Shown here piece by piece: positions 35,572 to 45,860 of a DNA stretch of 64,000 bases. Each line of letters begins with the position of its first letter. The first letter of the stretch is position 1. The stretch is from an uncultured Pelagibacteraceae bacterium (GTDB taxonomy: Bacteria; Pseudomonadota; Alphaproteobacteria; Pelagibacterales; Pelagibacteraceae): positions 1 through 64,000 of the forward strand of contig CACGOO010000001.1 of the NCBI GenBank assembly GCA_902574685.1, read 5' to 3'. Under the pieces are notes generated by a model. It was not told where the DNA came from. It saw only the letters and a list, made by a program, of their open reading frames with translations, and did not search any database. The position numbers and the translations under genes were made by a program.

Positions 35572-36462
35572 TTAATTGACCGGTAATAGATTTTTTGATT
35601 TAGCAGAGTTTAGCATATGTTTTTGAAGTTTTTCAAAAGCTTTATTTTCAATTTGTCTTATTCTTTCTCTACTTATTTTAAATTTTTTACTTAAATCTTC
35701 TAGAGTTATTGGATCATCTGTTAATCTTCTTGAGTAAAGAATTTCTTTTTCTCTTTCATTTAAAATTTTAATAGAATCTTGAAGAAGATCTTTTCGTTGC
35801 TCCATTTCTTCATTTTGAGCAAATTTAAGTTCTTGATCCATATCATTGTCTACAACCCAATCTTGCCATTCATCACCGTCTTCTCCAATTGGTGCATTTA
35901 ATGACTGCTCTTTACCTGAAAGCCTTCTATTCATAGATACAACTTCTTGTTCACTAACATCTAATCTGTTTGCTATATCCTTTACGTGTTCATCACGTAA
36001 GTCACCTTCAGTTCTAGGTGCAATTTGATTTTTTAACTTCTTCAAGTTGAAAAAAAGCTTCTTCTGAGCTGTTGTGGTTCCAATTTTTACTAAGCTCCAT
36101 GATCTTAGAATATATTCTTGAATAGAAGCTTTAATCCACCACATCGCATAAGTTGCAAGTCTAAAACCTTTTTCTGGTTCAAATTTTTTAACAGCTTGCA
36201 TTAAACCTACGTTACCTTCTGAAATCATTTCATTAAGAGGTAAACCATAACCTTTGTACCCCATTGCTATTTTAGCAACTAGTCTAAGATGACTTGTAAC
36301 GAGTTTTTCAGCTGATTTAACATTTCCTGTAGTTTGCCAGTTTTTAGCTAGCATATATTCTTCTTCAGCATCTAGCATAGGAAATTTTTTTATCTGAGCT
36401 AGATATGCAGCTAAACCACCTTCATTTGAAAGAGTAGGCAAATTGTATGTATTATTACTCAT
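35572..36462 (-). CDS. rpoH: RNA polymerase sigma-32 (heat shock) factor
   Basis: A 296-residue sigma-70 family factor of the RpoH subgroup. Region 2 includes LVTSHLRLVAKIAMGYKGYGLPLNEMISEGNVGLMQAVKKFEP and the RpoH-type region 2.4 LATYAMWWIKASIQEYILRSWSLVKIGTTTAQKKLFFNL (the RpoH box QKKLFFNLKKLK is just after). Region 4 has LEDLSKKFKISRERIRQIE. It directs heat-shock genes; FtsH in this window is the expected protease controlling it. It is convergent with the autotransporter, 5 bases apart. Confidence 0.96.
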   Translation of the reverse strand: MSNNTYNLPTLSNEGGLAAYLAQIKKFPMLDAEEEYMLAKNWQTTGNVKSAEKLVTSHLRLVAKIAMGYKGYGLPLNEMISEGNVGLMQAVKKFEPEKGFRLATYAMWWIKASIQEYILRSWSLVKIGTTTAQKKLFFNLKKLKNQIAPRTEGDLRDEHVKDIANRLDVSEQEVVSMNRRLSGKEQSLNAPIGEDGDEWQDWVVDNDMDQELKFAQNEEMEQRKDLLQDSIKILNEREKEILYSRRLTDDPITLEDLSKKFKISRERIRQIENKAFEKLQKHMLNSAKSKNLLPVN

Positions 36463-36505
36463 AGGAAGTATTTATGTAATAGAGAAATTTTTTTTTACAA
36501 TCGTT

Positions 36506-37486
36506 TTATTTACTTAATTTTCTTAGTTTTTTTAAGATATCATTTAATTCGTTTGGGATATTTGATGAAAATTCTAATCTTTCCCCTGTCCTTGGATGGT
36601 CAAAACCTAGCTGTTTTGCATGTAAAAATTGTCTCTCAAGATTGGAAATTTTATTATTAAGATCTTCATCAATGTTTTTAAATTTTTTAAATTTTTTTTT
36701 ATATTTTTTATCCCCAAGAATATTGTTACCTTTGTATGACATATGAACTCTTATTTGATGAGTTCTCCCAGTTTCTAATTTACATTGTATAAAACTAAAA
36801 GTTGGAACATTATCATTCTCAAAAAGCTCTAATGTTTCATAATGTGTAATTGCCTTTTTACCTTTGCTTGATGATACTTCCATCATCTGTCTATTTTTCG
36901 AACTTCTGGTTATGAATGTTTCAATTGTTCCTTTTTGAGGCCTTAATTTTCCCCAAATTAAAGTTTGATAAACTCTAGTTATAGAATGTTCAGAGAATTG
37001 AAGTGATAATTTTTCATGAGTTGAGTTATTTTTTGCTATTACAATTAATCCAGAAGTATCTTTATCAATTCTATGAACTATACCAGGTCTCAGTTCATCT
37101 CCAATATCAGATAAATTTTTGCTATCATAATTCATTAACGCATTAACTATCGTATTATCATAATTACCAGCACCAGGATGCATTGAAATTCCAGATGGTT
37201 TGTCAATTACAATTAAATCTTCATCTTCGTGAATTATGTTTAATTTAAAATTATAAGGTTTTAAGCTTTGTTTCTTTGGTTCAACAATTTCGAGCTCAAT
37301 TTTGTCATTTAATTTAGTTTTAATTGAAGGGTCTTGTATAATTTTCTCGTTAATTTTTAATTTACTATCTAATATTAAATTTTTTACTCTAGTTCTGCTT
37401 AAACTCTTATCATGATTTGCTAATATTGTGTCTACTCTCTTGTTATTATCATCCTCTTTAATAATAAAATTGATGATATTTTTCAT
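36506..37486 (-). CDS. rluD: 23S rRNA pseudouridine synthase, RluD family
   Basis: A 326-residue RluA/RluD-type enzyme. An N-terminal S4 RNA-binding domain (RVDTILANHDKSLSRTRVKNLI, about 17-38) precedes the catalytic domain with GIVHRIDKDTSGLIVIAKN (catalytic Asp in HRIDKDTSG, about 138-146) and GRTHQIRVHMSYKGN. RluD modifies helix 69 of 23S rRNA; the RluC specificity cannot be excluded by sequence reading. It follows rpoH in the opposite order on the same strand, the usual alphaproteobacterial pair. Confidence 0.92.
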   Translation of the reverse strand: MKNIINFIIKEDDNNKRVDTILANHDKSLSRTRVKNLILDSKLKINEKIIQDPSIKTKLNDKIELEIVEPKKQSLKPYNFKLNIIHEDEDLIVIDKPSGISMHPGAGNYDNTIVNALMNYDSKNLSDIGDELRPGIVHRIDKDTSGLIVIAKNNSTHEKLSLQFSEHSITRVYQTLIWGKLRPQKGTIETFITRSSKNRQMMEVSSSKGKKAITHYETLELFENDNVPTFSFIQCKLETGRTHQIRVHMSYKGNNILGDKKYKKKFKKFKNIDEDLNNKISNLERQFLHAKQLGFDHPRTGERLEFSSNIPNELNDILKKLRKLSK

Positions 37487-37509
37487 AAATTATTATATTA
37501 AATAATTAT

Positions 37510-37586
37510 GCGTTCGTAGCTCAACTGGATAGAGCGCCAGATTTCGGCTCTGGAGGTTCAGGGTTCGACTCCTTGCGGGCGCACCA
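37510..37586 (+). tRNA. tRNA-Arg (TCG)
   Basis: A 77-nt cloverleaf with acceptor GCGTTCG/CGGGCGC, D arm with AGCTCAACTGGATAGAGC, anticodon arm CCAGA-TTTCGGC-TCTGG (anticodon TCG, reading CGA) and T arm with GGTTCGACTCC, ending in an encoded CCA. The base after its CCA is the stop codon of the convergent ABC permease gene. Confidence 0.97.
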
Positions 37587-38378
37587 CTATTCCCCCATAT
37601 TAATAAGCGTTCCTTTTTTTTTTGCGACATTGAAAGAATAATAGAATAATACAATTGATAATACAAAGTAAACCCCATTCCAAATGAATGCATTGTAGAT
37701 ATTTTGAATGTCTACAGTTTGATTAATCAAAATATTTCTTGCTTCTTCGAAAATGTATACCAATGGTAACAAGTAAGCTATTTTTTGAAACAATTCTGGC
37801 AGTATTTCTATTGGATAATATATACATCCAAAGGGTGCTAATAGAAACATTGTGGACCATGCTATATTTTCAAAAGAGGGTCCGTATCTCAATAGACCAG
37901 CTGACACAAGGATGCCAAGTGTTATTCCAAATAAATAAAGGCTCAAAAATAAAAAGAATAAAAATATTCCTAAATCTAAAATAGAAATACCAAACAACGG
38001 AGAGGTTAAAAGCACTGCTGGTATTAAACCTATAAGAGCTCTTATTAAAGCTGTAGCAACAAGTGAAGTTAATATTTCACCAATTTTCATTGGCGCAATA
38101 AATAAATTTGTAAAGTTTCTGCTCCAAATTTCCTCGAGAAATAGCATATTAAATCCAATACTAGTTCTAAAAAGAAAATCATAAAGGATCGCGCAAGTTA
38201 ATATAACTCCAACTGCATTATTATAATATGTAGTATGTGTAGCAAAAAAATTTGAGATAAATCCCCACAAAGTAATTTGAATAGTCGGCCAATAAACAAG
38301 ATCCAAAACCCTTGGGAAAGATCTGGTAATTAAATAAAAATGTCTTAAAAAAAGACCATACATTCTAGTTAAGCTCAT
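37587..38378 (-). CDS. ABC-2 type transporter permease
   Basis: A 263-residue integral membrane protein with about six hydrophobic segments, in the ABC-2 (NodJ/DrrB-like) export permease family: an early amphipathic segment MYGLFLRHFYLITRSFPRVLDLVYWPTIQI, FLFRTSIGFNMLFLEEIWSRN before the third helix, and the conserved late segment PFGCIYYPIEILPELFQKIAYLLPLVYIFEEAR. Partner ATPase upstream overlaps by 14 bases. Substrate unknown; lipid, polysaccharide or drug export are all seen in the family. Its last codon touches the tRNA-Arg CCA end, tail to tail. Confidence 0.88.
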   Translation of the reverse strand: MSLTRMYGLFLRHFYLITRSFPRVLDLVYWPTIQITLWGFISNFFATHTTYYNNAVGVILTCAILYDFLFRTSIGFNMLFLEEIWSRNFTNLFIAPMKIGEILTSLVATALIRALIGLIPAVLLTSPLFGISILDLGIFLFFLFLSLYLFGITLGILVSAGLLRYGPSFENIAWSTMFLLAPFGCIYYPIEILPELFQKIAYLLPLVYIFEEARNILINQTVDIQNIYNAFIWNGVYFVLSIVLFYYSFNVAKKKGTLINMGE

Positions 38379-39102
38379 TTTTACTCCTTGATAATTTTAA
38401 AAAAACTTCCTCAAGGTTTTTTCTGCCGTGTTTATTTATTAATTCTTCAGGATTTCCTTTATCGATAATAATTCCGTCTTTCATCATAAGAATAGATTTA
38501 CAAAGCCTAGTGACTTCATTCATATTATGAGAAGCGAGAAGTATTGATATTTTTTTTTCTTTTTTATAATCTTCCAAAAAAGATCTAACAAAATCACCTA
38601 CTTCTGGATCTAATGATGCAGTTGGCTCATCTAGTAGTAATACTTTTGGTTGGTTGATTAATGCTTTTGCCAAACTAACTCTATTTTTTTGTCCAGATGA
38701 TAATTCGCCTGTAATGCTATTAAGTAATCCTCCCAATCTTAATTTTTCTGATAAAAATTCAATCCTCTCATTAATATTATTTATTTTATATAATTTTCCA
38801 TAAACAGTTAGATTTTGTTTAACCGTAAGTTTTTTTGGTAATTCAATATATGGAGATATGAAGTTTATTTGTTCCAAGATTTCAATCCTATTTCCCTCCA
38901 ATTTTTGACCATTTATCAAAATTTCTCCACTAGTTGGTTTTAAAAGTCCTAACAACATACCAATGGTGGTTGTTTTGCCTGAGCCATTTGGACCTAATAG
39001 GCCTAAAATTTCGTCTTCTTTTATGTTAAAACTTATACCTTTTACAGCCTCATTCTTTCCATAATTTTTTTTAATATTTTTTACTTCGACTAAATTTTTC
39101 AT
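38365..39102 (-). CDS. ABC transporter ATP-binding protein
   Basis: A 245-residue nucleotide-binding domain. The Walker A GLLGPNGSGKTTTIG is at about 34-48, Q-loop region FISPYIELP, signature ELSSGQKNRVSLAKAL (about 139-154), Walker B KVLLLDEPTASLDPE (about 160-174) and H-loop ILLASHNM. It is of the CcmA-like/DrrA export subgroup and pairs with the ABC-2 permease downstream, which it overlaps by 14 bases. It starts inside the tsaC stop region. Confidence 0.93.
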   Translation of the reverse strand: MKNLVEVKNIKKNYGKNEAVKGISFNIKEDEILGLLGPNGSGKTTTIGMLLGLLKPTSGEILINGQKLEGNRIEILEQINFISPYIELPKKLTVKQNLTVYGKLYKINNINERIEFLSEKLRLGGLLNSITGELSSGQKNRVSLAKALINQPKVLLLDEPTASLDPEVGDFVRSFLEDYKKEKKISILLASHNMNEVTRLCKSILMMKDGIIIDKGNPEELINKHGRKNLEEVFLKLSRSKNELN

Positions 39103-40034
39103 TTTTTTGATGCTCTAAGAAGTCTATCGTTAATCACTAATCCAAAGTTTCGGTTTGGTATTCTTTGCACAGCTATTTTTTTGTAACCTAGCTTCTTAAT
39201 TTTTCTTAATGTTTTATACAAATTTTTCCCACTCTCCATTAGATTATTTGTCTTACTTAAATAAAAATAATTCTTATTACTTTCTTTTTTCTTCTTGATT
39301 AGGATAAAAGCCTCATCTTTTTTTATTTTAATTGCGTTTAATCTAATGGGTATACCTGGTGAATAATGAACCCTCCCTCTTCCGGGAGAATTTATATTGT
39401 TTTTACCATGCAATTTAGTTTTTAAATTTATTTTTAATTTTTTTTTTAATATAGAAATATCTAAACCGCCCAATCTTAAAATTTGGGGTTTTTTTACTAA
39501 ACTTATTATTGTAGATTCAACACCAACTTTTGATCTTCCACCTTCTAGAATAAATTTAATTTTTTCTCCAAATTCATCATATACATCATCTTTTGTTACC
39601 GGACTTATCCCTTCAGAAATATTTGCACTTGGTGCTGCTAAAGGATATTTTAAAGATTTTAATAATATTCTAGCAGTTCGGTGACTTGGAAATCTTACAC
39701 CTAATGTTTTTTTGTTATTAGTAACATTTTTTGAAATTTTGCTTTCATTTTTTAGTTTTAATATAAACGTAATTGGTCCAGGGCATAATGAATTATAAAG
39801 TTTATAAAACAAAGTATTTGTCTCACAATCTTTTTCCAAATCTTTAATATTATAATAATGAACGATTAAGGGGTTATCAGAAGGCCTTCCTTTTAATTTA
39901 AATATTTTTTTAGTGCCTTTATCAGAATAGGCATTGGCAGCTAATCCATAGACAGTTTCTGTAGGTATTCCAATACATTCGTTATTATTTAAATATTTTA
40001 CTGCTTTTTTAATATTTGAATCATTAATTTTCAT
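39099..40034 (-). CDS. tsaC: L-threonylcarbamoyladenylate synthase (Sua5 type)
   Basis: Makes threonylcarbamoyl-AMP for the t6A37 tRNA modification. A 311-residue YrdC/Sua5 protein: GIPTETVYGLAANAYSDKGTKKIFKLKGRPSDNPLIVHY (about 19-57) is the YrdC nucleotide-binding region, GVRFPSH and PLAAPSANISEGISPV follow, then a C-terminal Sua5 domain with LKIHGKNNINSPGRGRVHYSPGIP-like sequence. It is therefore the longer Sua5 form rather than the short YrdC. Stop overlaps the ABC ATPase start by 4 bases. Confidence 0.94.
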   Translation of the reverse strand: MKINDSNIKKAVKYLNNNECIGIPTETVYGLAANAYSDKGTKKIFKLKGRPSDNPLIVHYYNIKDLEKDCETNTLFYKLYNSLCPGPITFILKLKNESKISKNVTNNKKTLGVRFPSHRTARILLKSLKYPLAAPSANISEGISPVTKDDVYDEFGEKIKFILEGGRSKVGVESTIISLVKKPQILRLGGLDISILKKKLKINLKTKLHGKNNINSPGRGRVHYSPGIPIRLNAIKIKKDEAFILIKKKKESNKNYFYLSKTNNLMESGKNLYKTLRKIKKLGYKKIAVQRIPNRNFGLVINDRLLRASKK

Positions 40035-40054
40035 ATAATATTACAAACTATTAT

Positions 40055-40309
40055 ATGAATGAAAAAATTTTGCCAGATGATATTGATTTAAAATCTTTGA
40101 GTGAACTCACAGATATAGCAGATAGTTTAATTCAAAAATTAGAAAATAAAAAAAATTTGGAAGAATCCATTGAAGATTATCAATATTTAATAAAGTTAAA
40201 CAATATAATAGAAAAAAAATTTCAAAAGGACTCAAAAAATATATCTGAAAGTACCAAGATAAAAATAGAAGAATTAACCTCAAAAAAAAATGAAAAAAAA
40301 ATTAGTTAA
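40055..40309 (+). CDS. xseB: Exodeoxyribonuclease VII small subunit
   Basis: An 84-residue, acidic, helical protein. It has a LEESIEDYQYLIKLNNIIEKKF segment like the second helix of XseB. The xseB-ispA-dxs order is conserved in proteobacteria, and it overlaps ispA by 20 bases here. The match is weak on sequence alone, so position carries much of the call. It would form ExoVII, which degrades single-stranded DNA, with an XseA encoded elsewhere. Confidence 0.7.
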   Translation: MNEKILPDDIDLKSLSELTDIADSLIQKLENKKNLEESIEDYQYLIKLNNIIEKKFQKDSKNISESTKIKIEELTSKKNEKKIS

Positions 40310-41159
40310 AACTGTTAATGAAGTAAATAAATTTTTAAAAAATTACTTAGCAAAACAAAAAAAAACAGATCTAATTATACCTATTAAGTATGGTTTATTT
40401 CCCGGAGGAAAAAAAATAAGATCTAAGCTTATTTTTGATGTTGGAAAAATTTTTAATGTAGAAAAAAAATATCTTTTATATTTAAGTTCAGCTGTTGAAT
40501 GTATACACGCCTATTCACTAATACATGACGATTTACCGTGTATGGATGATGATGATATGAGAAGAGGTAAACTAACTACACATAAAAAATTTGGAGAATC
40601 AACAGCTGTTTTAGCTGGAAACTCCCTTTTGACATTAGCTTTTGAAATTTTATCTGATCCAAAGTTCAATATAAATAACAATAAAAAAATATCCCTAATA
40701 AATCTAATATCTCAATCATCAGGTCACCAAGGAATAGCTGGAGGTCAATTTTTGGATTTAAATTATGAAAGAAAAAAAGTTTCTAAACAAAAAGTTATAG
40801 ATATGGAGATTAAAAAGACTGGAAAATTATTTTCATTCAGCTGTTTGTCTCCAGTTATTTTGACAAATAAAAAAGATCAAATAAAAAAATTCTCAATTAT
40901 TGGTGAAAAAATTGGTTTACTTTTTCAGATTGCAGATGATTTAATTGATTATAGCAGTACATCAAAAACTGCAGGAAAAAAAACAAATAAAGATTCAAAA
41001 AGGGGAAAAGCAACATTAATAAGTTTACTAGGATATAAAAATGCTATTAAATATGCGTCAAAACTAAAAAAAGAAATATTTAATAATTTAATTAGCTATG
41101 GAAATAATGCTAGCGATTTAAAAGAGACAATTGAATTTATATTAAGTAGAAATAAATAA
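40290..41159 (+). CDS. ispA: Geranylgeranyl/farnesyl diphosphate synthase (short-chain polyprenyl)
   Basis: A 289-residue trans-prenyltransferase. The first Asp-rich motif is DDLPCMDDDDMRRG (about 76-89), with the two extra residues typical of bacterial FPP/GGPP synthases; the second is QIADDLIDY (about 212-220). It elongates IPP/DMAPP to C15 or C20. SAR11 uses C20/C40 products for carotenoid/retinal, so GGPP cannot be excluded. Next gene dxs starts directly after its stop. Confidence 0.92.
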   Translation: MKKKLVKTVNEVNKFLKNYLAKQKKTDLIIPIKYGLFPGGKKIRSKLIFDVGKIFNVEKKYLLYLSSAVECIHAYSLIHDDLPCMDDDDMRRGKLTTHKKFGESTAVLAGNSLLTLAFEILSDPKFNINNNKKISLINLISQSSGHQGIAGGQFLDLNYERKKVSKQKVIDMEIKKTGKLFSFSCLSPVILTNKKDQIKKFSIIGEKIGLLFQIADDLIDYSSTSKTAGKKTNKDSKRGKATLISLLGYKNAIKYASKLKKEIFNNLISYGNNASDLKETIEFILSRNK

Positions 41160-43070
41160 ATGCAAAATTATAAATATTTAAATAATATTAATTTTCCTTC
41201 AGATATAAAAAAACTCAATGATGAAGAATTAAAAGTTCTATCAGAAGAAGTAAGAAGCGAAATGATTGATGCTGTTTCAAAAACAGGTGGTCATCTAGGT
41301 GCGGGCTTAGGTGTTGTAGAATTAACAGTAGCACTTCATCATGTTTTTGACACCCCAAAGGACAAATTGATATGGGATGTTGGCCATCAATCATACCCTC
41401 ATAAAATTTTAACAGGAAGAAAAGATAAAATACGAACTTTACGACAAGGAAGTGGATTATCTGGTTTTACAAAGAGATCAGAAAGTGAATTTGACCCTTT
41501 TGGTGCAGCTCATAGTTCCACTTCTATTTCTGCTGGACTTGGTATTGCAACAGCAAATAAATTATCAAATAAATCAGATCAGGTGATAGCAGTTATTGGT
41601 GACGGTGCCATGAGCGCAGGAATGGCATATGAAGCTATGAATAATGCTGGAGACTCGAAAACAAAAATGATCGTAATTTTGAATGACAATGATATGTCAA
41701 TTGCAAAACCAGTTGGTGCAATGAAATCTTATCTTGCTAAAATTTTTTCAGGTAAGATTTATTTTAGTTTCAGAGAAACAGTTAAAATGATTATTTCATC
41801 ATTTTCAAAAAGATTTAGCAAAAAGGCTGGAAAGGCTGAAGATTTTTTGAGATCTGCTGTCACAGGTGGTACATTATTTAATTCATTAGGTTTTTATTAT
41901 GTTGGTCCAATTGATGGTCATGATTTAGATGTACTATTGCCAATTTTAAAAAATGCAAAAGAAAGCAATCATAATGGTCCAATACTAATTCATATAAAAA
42001 CTCAAAAAGGAAAAGGATATAGTTTTGCTGAAAAATCTGATGATAAGTATCATGGAGTTACAAAATTTGATGTTCAAACTGGAGTTCAACAAAAATCAAC
42101 AACTAAGGCTCCTGCTTTTACAAAGGTATTTGCAAATACATTAATAGAGCATGCAAAGAAAGATAGTAAAATTGTAGGTATAACTGCTGCTATGCCATCT
42201 GGGACAGGAATGGACGCATTTAGTAAAGTTTTCCCGGACAGAACTTTTGATGTTGGAATTGCTGAACAACATGCTGTTACTTTTGCTGCAGGTTTAGCAA
42301 CAGAGGGTTATAAGCCTTATGCAGCAATTTATTCAACATTTTTACAAAGAGCTTATGATCAAGTAGTTCATGACGTTGCAATTCAAAGTTTACCAGTAAG
42401 ATTTGCAATTGATAGAGCTGGTTTAGTTGGCGCCGATGGAGCCACGCATGCAGGTGCTTTTGATATTACATATTTATCAACTTTACCTAATTTTATTGTT
42501 ATGGCAGCAAGTGATGAAGCAGAATTGGTAAGAATGGTCAATACGTCAGTAGATATTAATAATCAACCATGTGCATTTAGATATCCAAGAGGAAATGGAG
42601 CAGGTTTAGAATTACCTGATATCAACGAAAAAATAGATATTGGAAAAGGTAGAGTTATAAGAGAAGGTAAGAAAGTTGCCTTAGTAAGTTTTGGTAACAG
42701 ATTAAAAGAATGTCTATTGGCTGAAGAAGGTTTAAAAAAAATGGGAATTAATCCAACAATTATAGATGCTAGATTTGCAAAACCTCTGGATGAAAATCTT
42801 ATGTGGCAAGTTGCAACAAATCATGAAGCACTAATTACGTTGGAAGAAGGTTCTATAGGAGGTTTTGGAGCTCATGTAAATCATTTCTTAAATGAAAAAA
42901 ATTTATTAGATAATAATATAAAATTTAGATCAATGATTTTGCCTGATAAATTTTTAGACCAAGATAAACCAGAAGAAATGTATAAAGAAGCTGGTCTAGA
43001 TGCTAAATCTATTGAAGCGAAGGTCTTAGAAACTCTAAATTCTAAAGTTTTAATTAAAAAAACTAATTAA
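41160..43070 (+). CDS. dxs: 1-deoxy-D-xylulose-5-phosphate synthase
   Basis: TPP enzyme condensing pyruvate and glyceraldehyde-3-P to DXP, the entry of the MEP isoprenoid pathway and also precursor of the thiamine thiazole and pyridoxal. The 636 residues include [20 protein letters not shown] (about 42-61), [17 protein letters not shown], the TPP site [18 protein letters not shown] (about 147-164), and the transketolase-like [21 protein letters not shown]. Convergent with aroC: their stops interlock over TTAA (43067-43070). Confidence 0.98.
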   Translation: MQNYKYLNNINFPSDIKKLNDEELKVLSEEVRSEMIDAVSKTGGHLGAGLGVVELTVALHHVFDTPKDKLIWDVGHQSYPHKILTGRKDKIRTLRQGSGLSGFTKRSESEFDPFGAAHSSTSISAGLGIATANKLSNKSDQVIAVIGDGAMSAGMAYEAMNNAGDSKTKMIVILNDNDMSIAKPVGAMKSYLAKIFSGKIYFSFRETVKMIISSFSKRFSKKAGKAEDFLRSAVTGGTLFNSLGFYYVGPIDGHDLDVLLPILKNAKESNHNGPILIHIKTQKGKGYSFAEKSDDKYHGVTKFDVQTGVQQKSTTKAPAFTKVFANTLIEHAKKDSKIVGITAAMPSGTGMDAFSKVFPDRTFDVGIAEQHAVTFAAGLATEGYKPYAAIYSTFLQRAYDQVVHDVAIQSLPVRFAIDRAGLVGADGATHAGAFDITYLSTLPNFIVMAASDEAELVRMVNTSVDINNQPCAFRYPRGNGAGLELPDINEKIDIGKGRVIREGKKVALVSFGNRLKECLLAEEGLKKMGINPTIIDARFAKPLDENLMWQVATNHEALITLEEGSIGGFGAHVNHFLNEKNLLDNNIKFRSMILPDKFLDQDKPEEMYKEAGLDAKSIEAKVLETLNSKVLIKKTN

Positions 43071-44152
43071 TTGCCACATTGAGCTTTGTTCATTAAGTAG
43101 TGATCAAGAATTACACAATGCATCATTGCTTCGCCAATAGGCACAGCTCTAATACCTACACACGGGTCATGTCTCCCTGTGACTGAAATTGAAGTATTTT
43201 TTCCAAATTTATTAATTGTTTTTCTTTGAGAAAGAATTGATGAAGTTGGTTTTACTGCAAAAGAAACTATTATTTCTTGACCACTAGAAATACCTCCAAG
43301 AATTCCTCCAGCATTATTCGATTTAAATTTTGTTTTCTTTCCTGTTTGGGACATTTCATCAGAATTTTGTTCACCAGAAAGTTGAGCAGAGTTCATTCCC
43401 GATCCTATATTTACTCCTTTTACTGCGTTAATACTCATCATTGCTGATGTTAAATCCATATCTAATTTTGAATAAATTGGAGCTCCTAATCCGACAGGAA
43501 CACCTCTTGCTCTTACTTCAATAATAGCCCCACATGATGAGCCAGCTTTTCTTATCCCAAGTAAATATTTTTCCCATAATTTTAAAACTGTTTTATCAGG
43601 ACAAAATAAAGGGTTTTTTGTGATGAAACTGTCATTCCATTTTTCTGTGTCACATCCTAGTATTCCTAATTGTGTTACGGCTCCAATTACACTGTATTTT
43701 TTCCCAATAATATTTTGCAAAACTTGTTTTGCTATTGCCCCTGCTGCCACTCTTGAAGCAGTCTCTCTCGCTGACTGTCTGCCTCCACCTCTATAATCTC
43801 TAATTCCATACTTTTTAAAATATGTATAATCAGCATGACCAGGTCTAAATTTATCTTTAATATTTTTATAATCCCTAGAACGCATATCTTTATTGAAGAT
43901 AATCATTGAGATAGGTGTACCAGTTGTTTTGCCCTCAAATGTTCCTGATAAAATTTCTACTTTATCATCCTCTTTTCTTTGGGTTGTGAATTTAGACTGA
44001 CCAGGCTTTCTTTTATTTAATTCTAACTGAATGTCTCTGATATTAAGCTTAATATTCGGAGGACAACCATCAACAACACAGCCTATGGCTGGACCATGAG
44101 ACTCACCCCATGTTGTAAATCGAAAAAATTTTCCAAATGTATTAAAAGACAT
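43067..44152 (-). CDS. aroC: Chorismate synthase
   Basis: Converts EPSP to chorismate with reduced FMN, the last shared step of aromatic amino acid synthesis. A 361-residue protein with [27 protein letters not shown] (about 5-31), [37 protein letters not shown] (about 103-139) and the C-terminal [18 protein letters not shown]. All conserved His/Arg sites are visible. The 4-base overlap with dxs is in convergent orientation. Confidence 0.98.
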   Translation of the reverse strand: MSFNTFGKFFRFTTWGESHGPAIGCVVDGCPPNIKLNIRDIQLELNKRKPGQSKFTTQRKEDDKVEILSGTFEGKTTGTPISMIIFNKDMRSRDYKNIKDKFRPGHADYTYFKKYGIRDYRGGGRQSARETASRVAAGAIAKQVLQNIIGKKYSVIGAVTQLGILGCDTEKWNDSFITKNPLFCPDKTVLKLWEKYLLGIRKAGSSCGAIIEVRARGVPVGLGAPIYSKLDMDLTSAMMSINAVKGVNIGSGMNSAQLSGEQNSDEMSQTGKKTKFKSNNAGGILGGISSGQEIIVSFAVKPTSSILSQRKTINKFGKNTSISVTGRHDPCVGIRAVPIGEAMMHCVILDHYLMNKAQCGN

Positions 44153-44184
44153 TATATTATTATATAAATTATTTTGGTTAAATT

Positions 44185-44808
44185 ATGAACGAAAAAAATT
44201 CTTTAGGATTAGATAAATGCTTTCTAGATCTCGATAATCCATTACTATTATTCACTGAATGGTACAAAGAGGCAAAGAAAAGAGAAATAAATGATCCAAA
44301 TGCATTAGCTCTAGGCACTATTAACGAAAAAGGTTATCCGAATGTAAGAATGGTATTACTCAAAGACTATGGAGAAGATGGATTTGTTTTTTACACCAAC
44401 TTTAATAGCAATAAAGGAATTGCTATAAAGCAGAATCCAAATATTTCAATGTGCTTTCATTGGAAAAGTTTACTCAGACAAATTCGAATAGTTGGTACCG
44501 CTGAAAAAGTTTCTGATGAAGAAGCTGATAATTATTATAAATCCAGAAGTTACGGAAGTAGAATTGGTGCTTGGGCCTCAAATCAAAGCTCAATTTTAAA
44601 AGATAGAGAAGAACTAAACCAATCAATAAAAAAATTTAAAGATCTCTATAAAGATGAAAATAATGTTCCTAGACCTGATCATTGGTCAGGATGGAGGTTA
44701 AAACACCACGAAATTGAATTTTGGTTAGATGGTGAAAATAGAATTCACGAAAGATTAAAATATATTAAAGAAAATAATGATTGGAAAAAAATTCTCTTAT
44801 CACCTTAA
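44185..44808 (+). CDS. pdxH: Pyridoxine/pyridoxamine 5'-phosphate oxidase
   Basis: FMN enzyme producing pyridoxal 5'-phosphate. 207 residues, with PNVRMVLLKDYGEDGFVFYTNFNSNKG (about 52-78), SRIGAWASNQSS (about 130-141) and the signature GWRLKHHEIEFWLDGENRIHERLKY near the C-terminus (about 172-196). It is divergent from aroC (gap 32 bases) and interlocks its TAA stop with the polyprenyl synthase stop over TTAA (44805-44808). Confidence 0.97.
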   Translation: MNEKNSLGLDKCFLDLDNPLLLFTEWYKEAKKREINDPNALALGTINEKGYPNVRMVLLKDYGEDGFVFYTNFNSNKGIAIKQNPNISMCFHWKSLLRQIRIVGTAEKVSDEEADNYYKSRSYGSRIGAWASNQSSILKDREELNQSIKKFKDLYKDENNVPRPDHWSGWRLKHHEIEFWLDGENRIHERLKYIKENNDWKKILLSP

Positions 44809-45818
44809 AATTTTCTATTAATACTAAAAGCAGTTAAATTTTTAAGTATAGTTTTTTCTTCACAATCTTGAAATATACTTAATGAATTTGATGCTAAACT
44901 TATATAGTGCTCCGCTTTTTTGTAACACTCATTAATTATATTATATTTTTTTACCAACTTAAGCACATAGTCAAATTGTTCTTTAGATCTGGTATTTTGT
45001 TCAAATATTTTTTTTAAAACTAATTTTTCATCTGAAGATAATTTTTGATTCAATAGAATAATCGGTAGAGTTACCTTGCCCTCAAAGAAATCTTTCCCTA
45101 TCTCTTTACCAAACATTTTTAATTCTGAGTTATAGTCAAGTGTGTCATCTGCAATCTGGAATGTTAATCCAAGGTTCTTTCCATAGAATTCTAGTGCATC
45201 TTTAAATTTATTGTCTTTATCAGTAATTATCGACCCTACTTTTGAAGATGCTGAAAATAAAGCTGCAGTTTTAGAAGAAATTATATTCAAATATGTATCT
45301 TCTAACATTTCTGAGTCACCTTTATGTTGTAATTGCAAAACTTCTCCTTGAGCAATAGTTGATGATGTAGAAGATAAAAGTTTTAATACTTCAATACTTC
45401 CATCCTCAACCATCATTTCAAAACATCTACTTAATAAATAGTCCCCTACAAGAATTGATGACTGATTTCCCCAAATTTTATTTGTAGTTTTTTTGCCTCT
45501 TCTTAAATCTGCGCTGTCAATTACATCATCGTGCATAAGAGTTGCTGCGTGTATAAGTTCAACACATGCAGCAAGGTTCACATCTCTACTACCTTTTGTA
45601 TATCCACACAATTTAGCACACTCCAAAGTAAGCAATGCTCTTAATCTTTTACCACCGCTAGTCATGTGATAAGCTGTCATTTCATTAACAAGCTCAACTT
45701 TACTATCTAATTTATAAGAAATTTTGTCCTCAACTAAACTTAGTTTTTCTTCAACAGAATTTACTAAATCTGTATAAGCATTAGTTATTTGCTTTTTTAA
45801 TTGAACTACTGAACCCAT
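44805..45818 (-). CDS. ispB: Long-chain polyprenyl diphosphate synthase
   Basis: A 337-residue trans-prenyltransferase of the octa/decaprenyl synthase type supplying the ubiquinone side chain. MHDDVIDSADLRRGKKTTNKIWG (about 95-117) holds the first DDxxD and QIADDTLDYNS (about 219-229) the second; GGKRLRALLTLECA and LVGDYLLSRCFEMM fit this subgroup. The residue ahead of the first motif is small, permitting long chains; the exact length cannot be read. Confidence 0.92.
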   Translation of the reverse strand: MGSVVQLKKQITNAYTDLVNSVEEKLSLVEDKISYKLDSKVELVNEMTAYHMTSGGKRLRALLTLECAKLCGYTKGSRDVNLAACVELIHAATLMHDDVIDSADLRRGKKTTNKIWGNQSSILVGDYLLSRCFEMMVEDGSIEVLKLLSSTSSTIAQGEVLQLQHKGDSEMLEDTYLNIISSKTAALFSASSKVGSIITDKDNKFKDALEFYGKNLGLTFQIADDTLDYNSELKMFGKEIGKDFFEGKVTLPIILLNQKLSSDEKLVLKKIFEQNTRSKEQFDYVLKLVKKYNIINECYKKAEHYISLASNSLSIFQDCEEKTILKNLTAFSINRKF

Positions 45819-45860
45819 AAATTCAAAATATTACATTAAGTTTATTAATATACTTATCAA

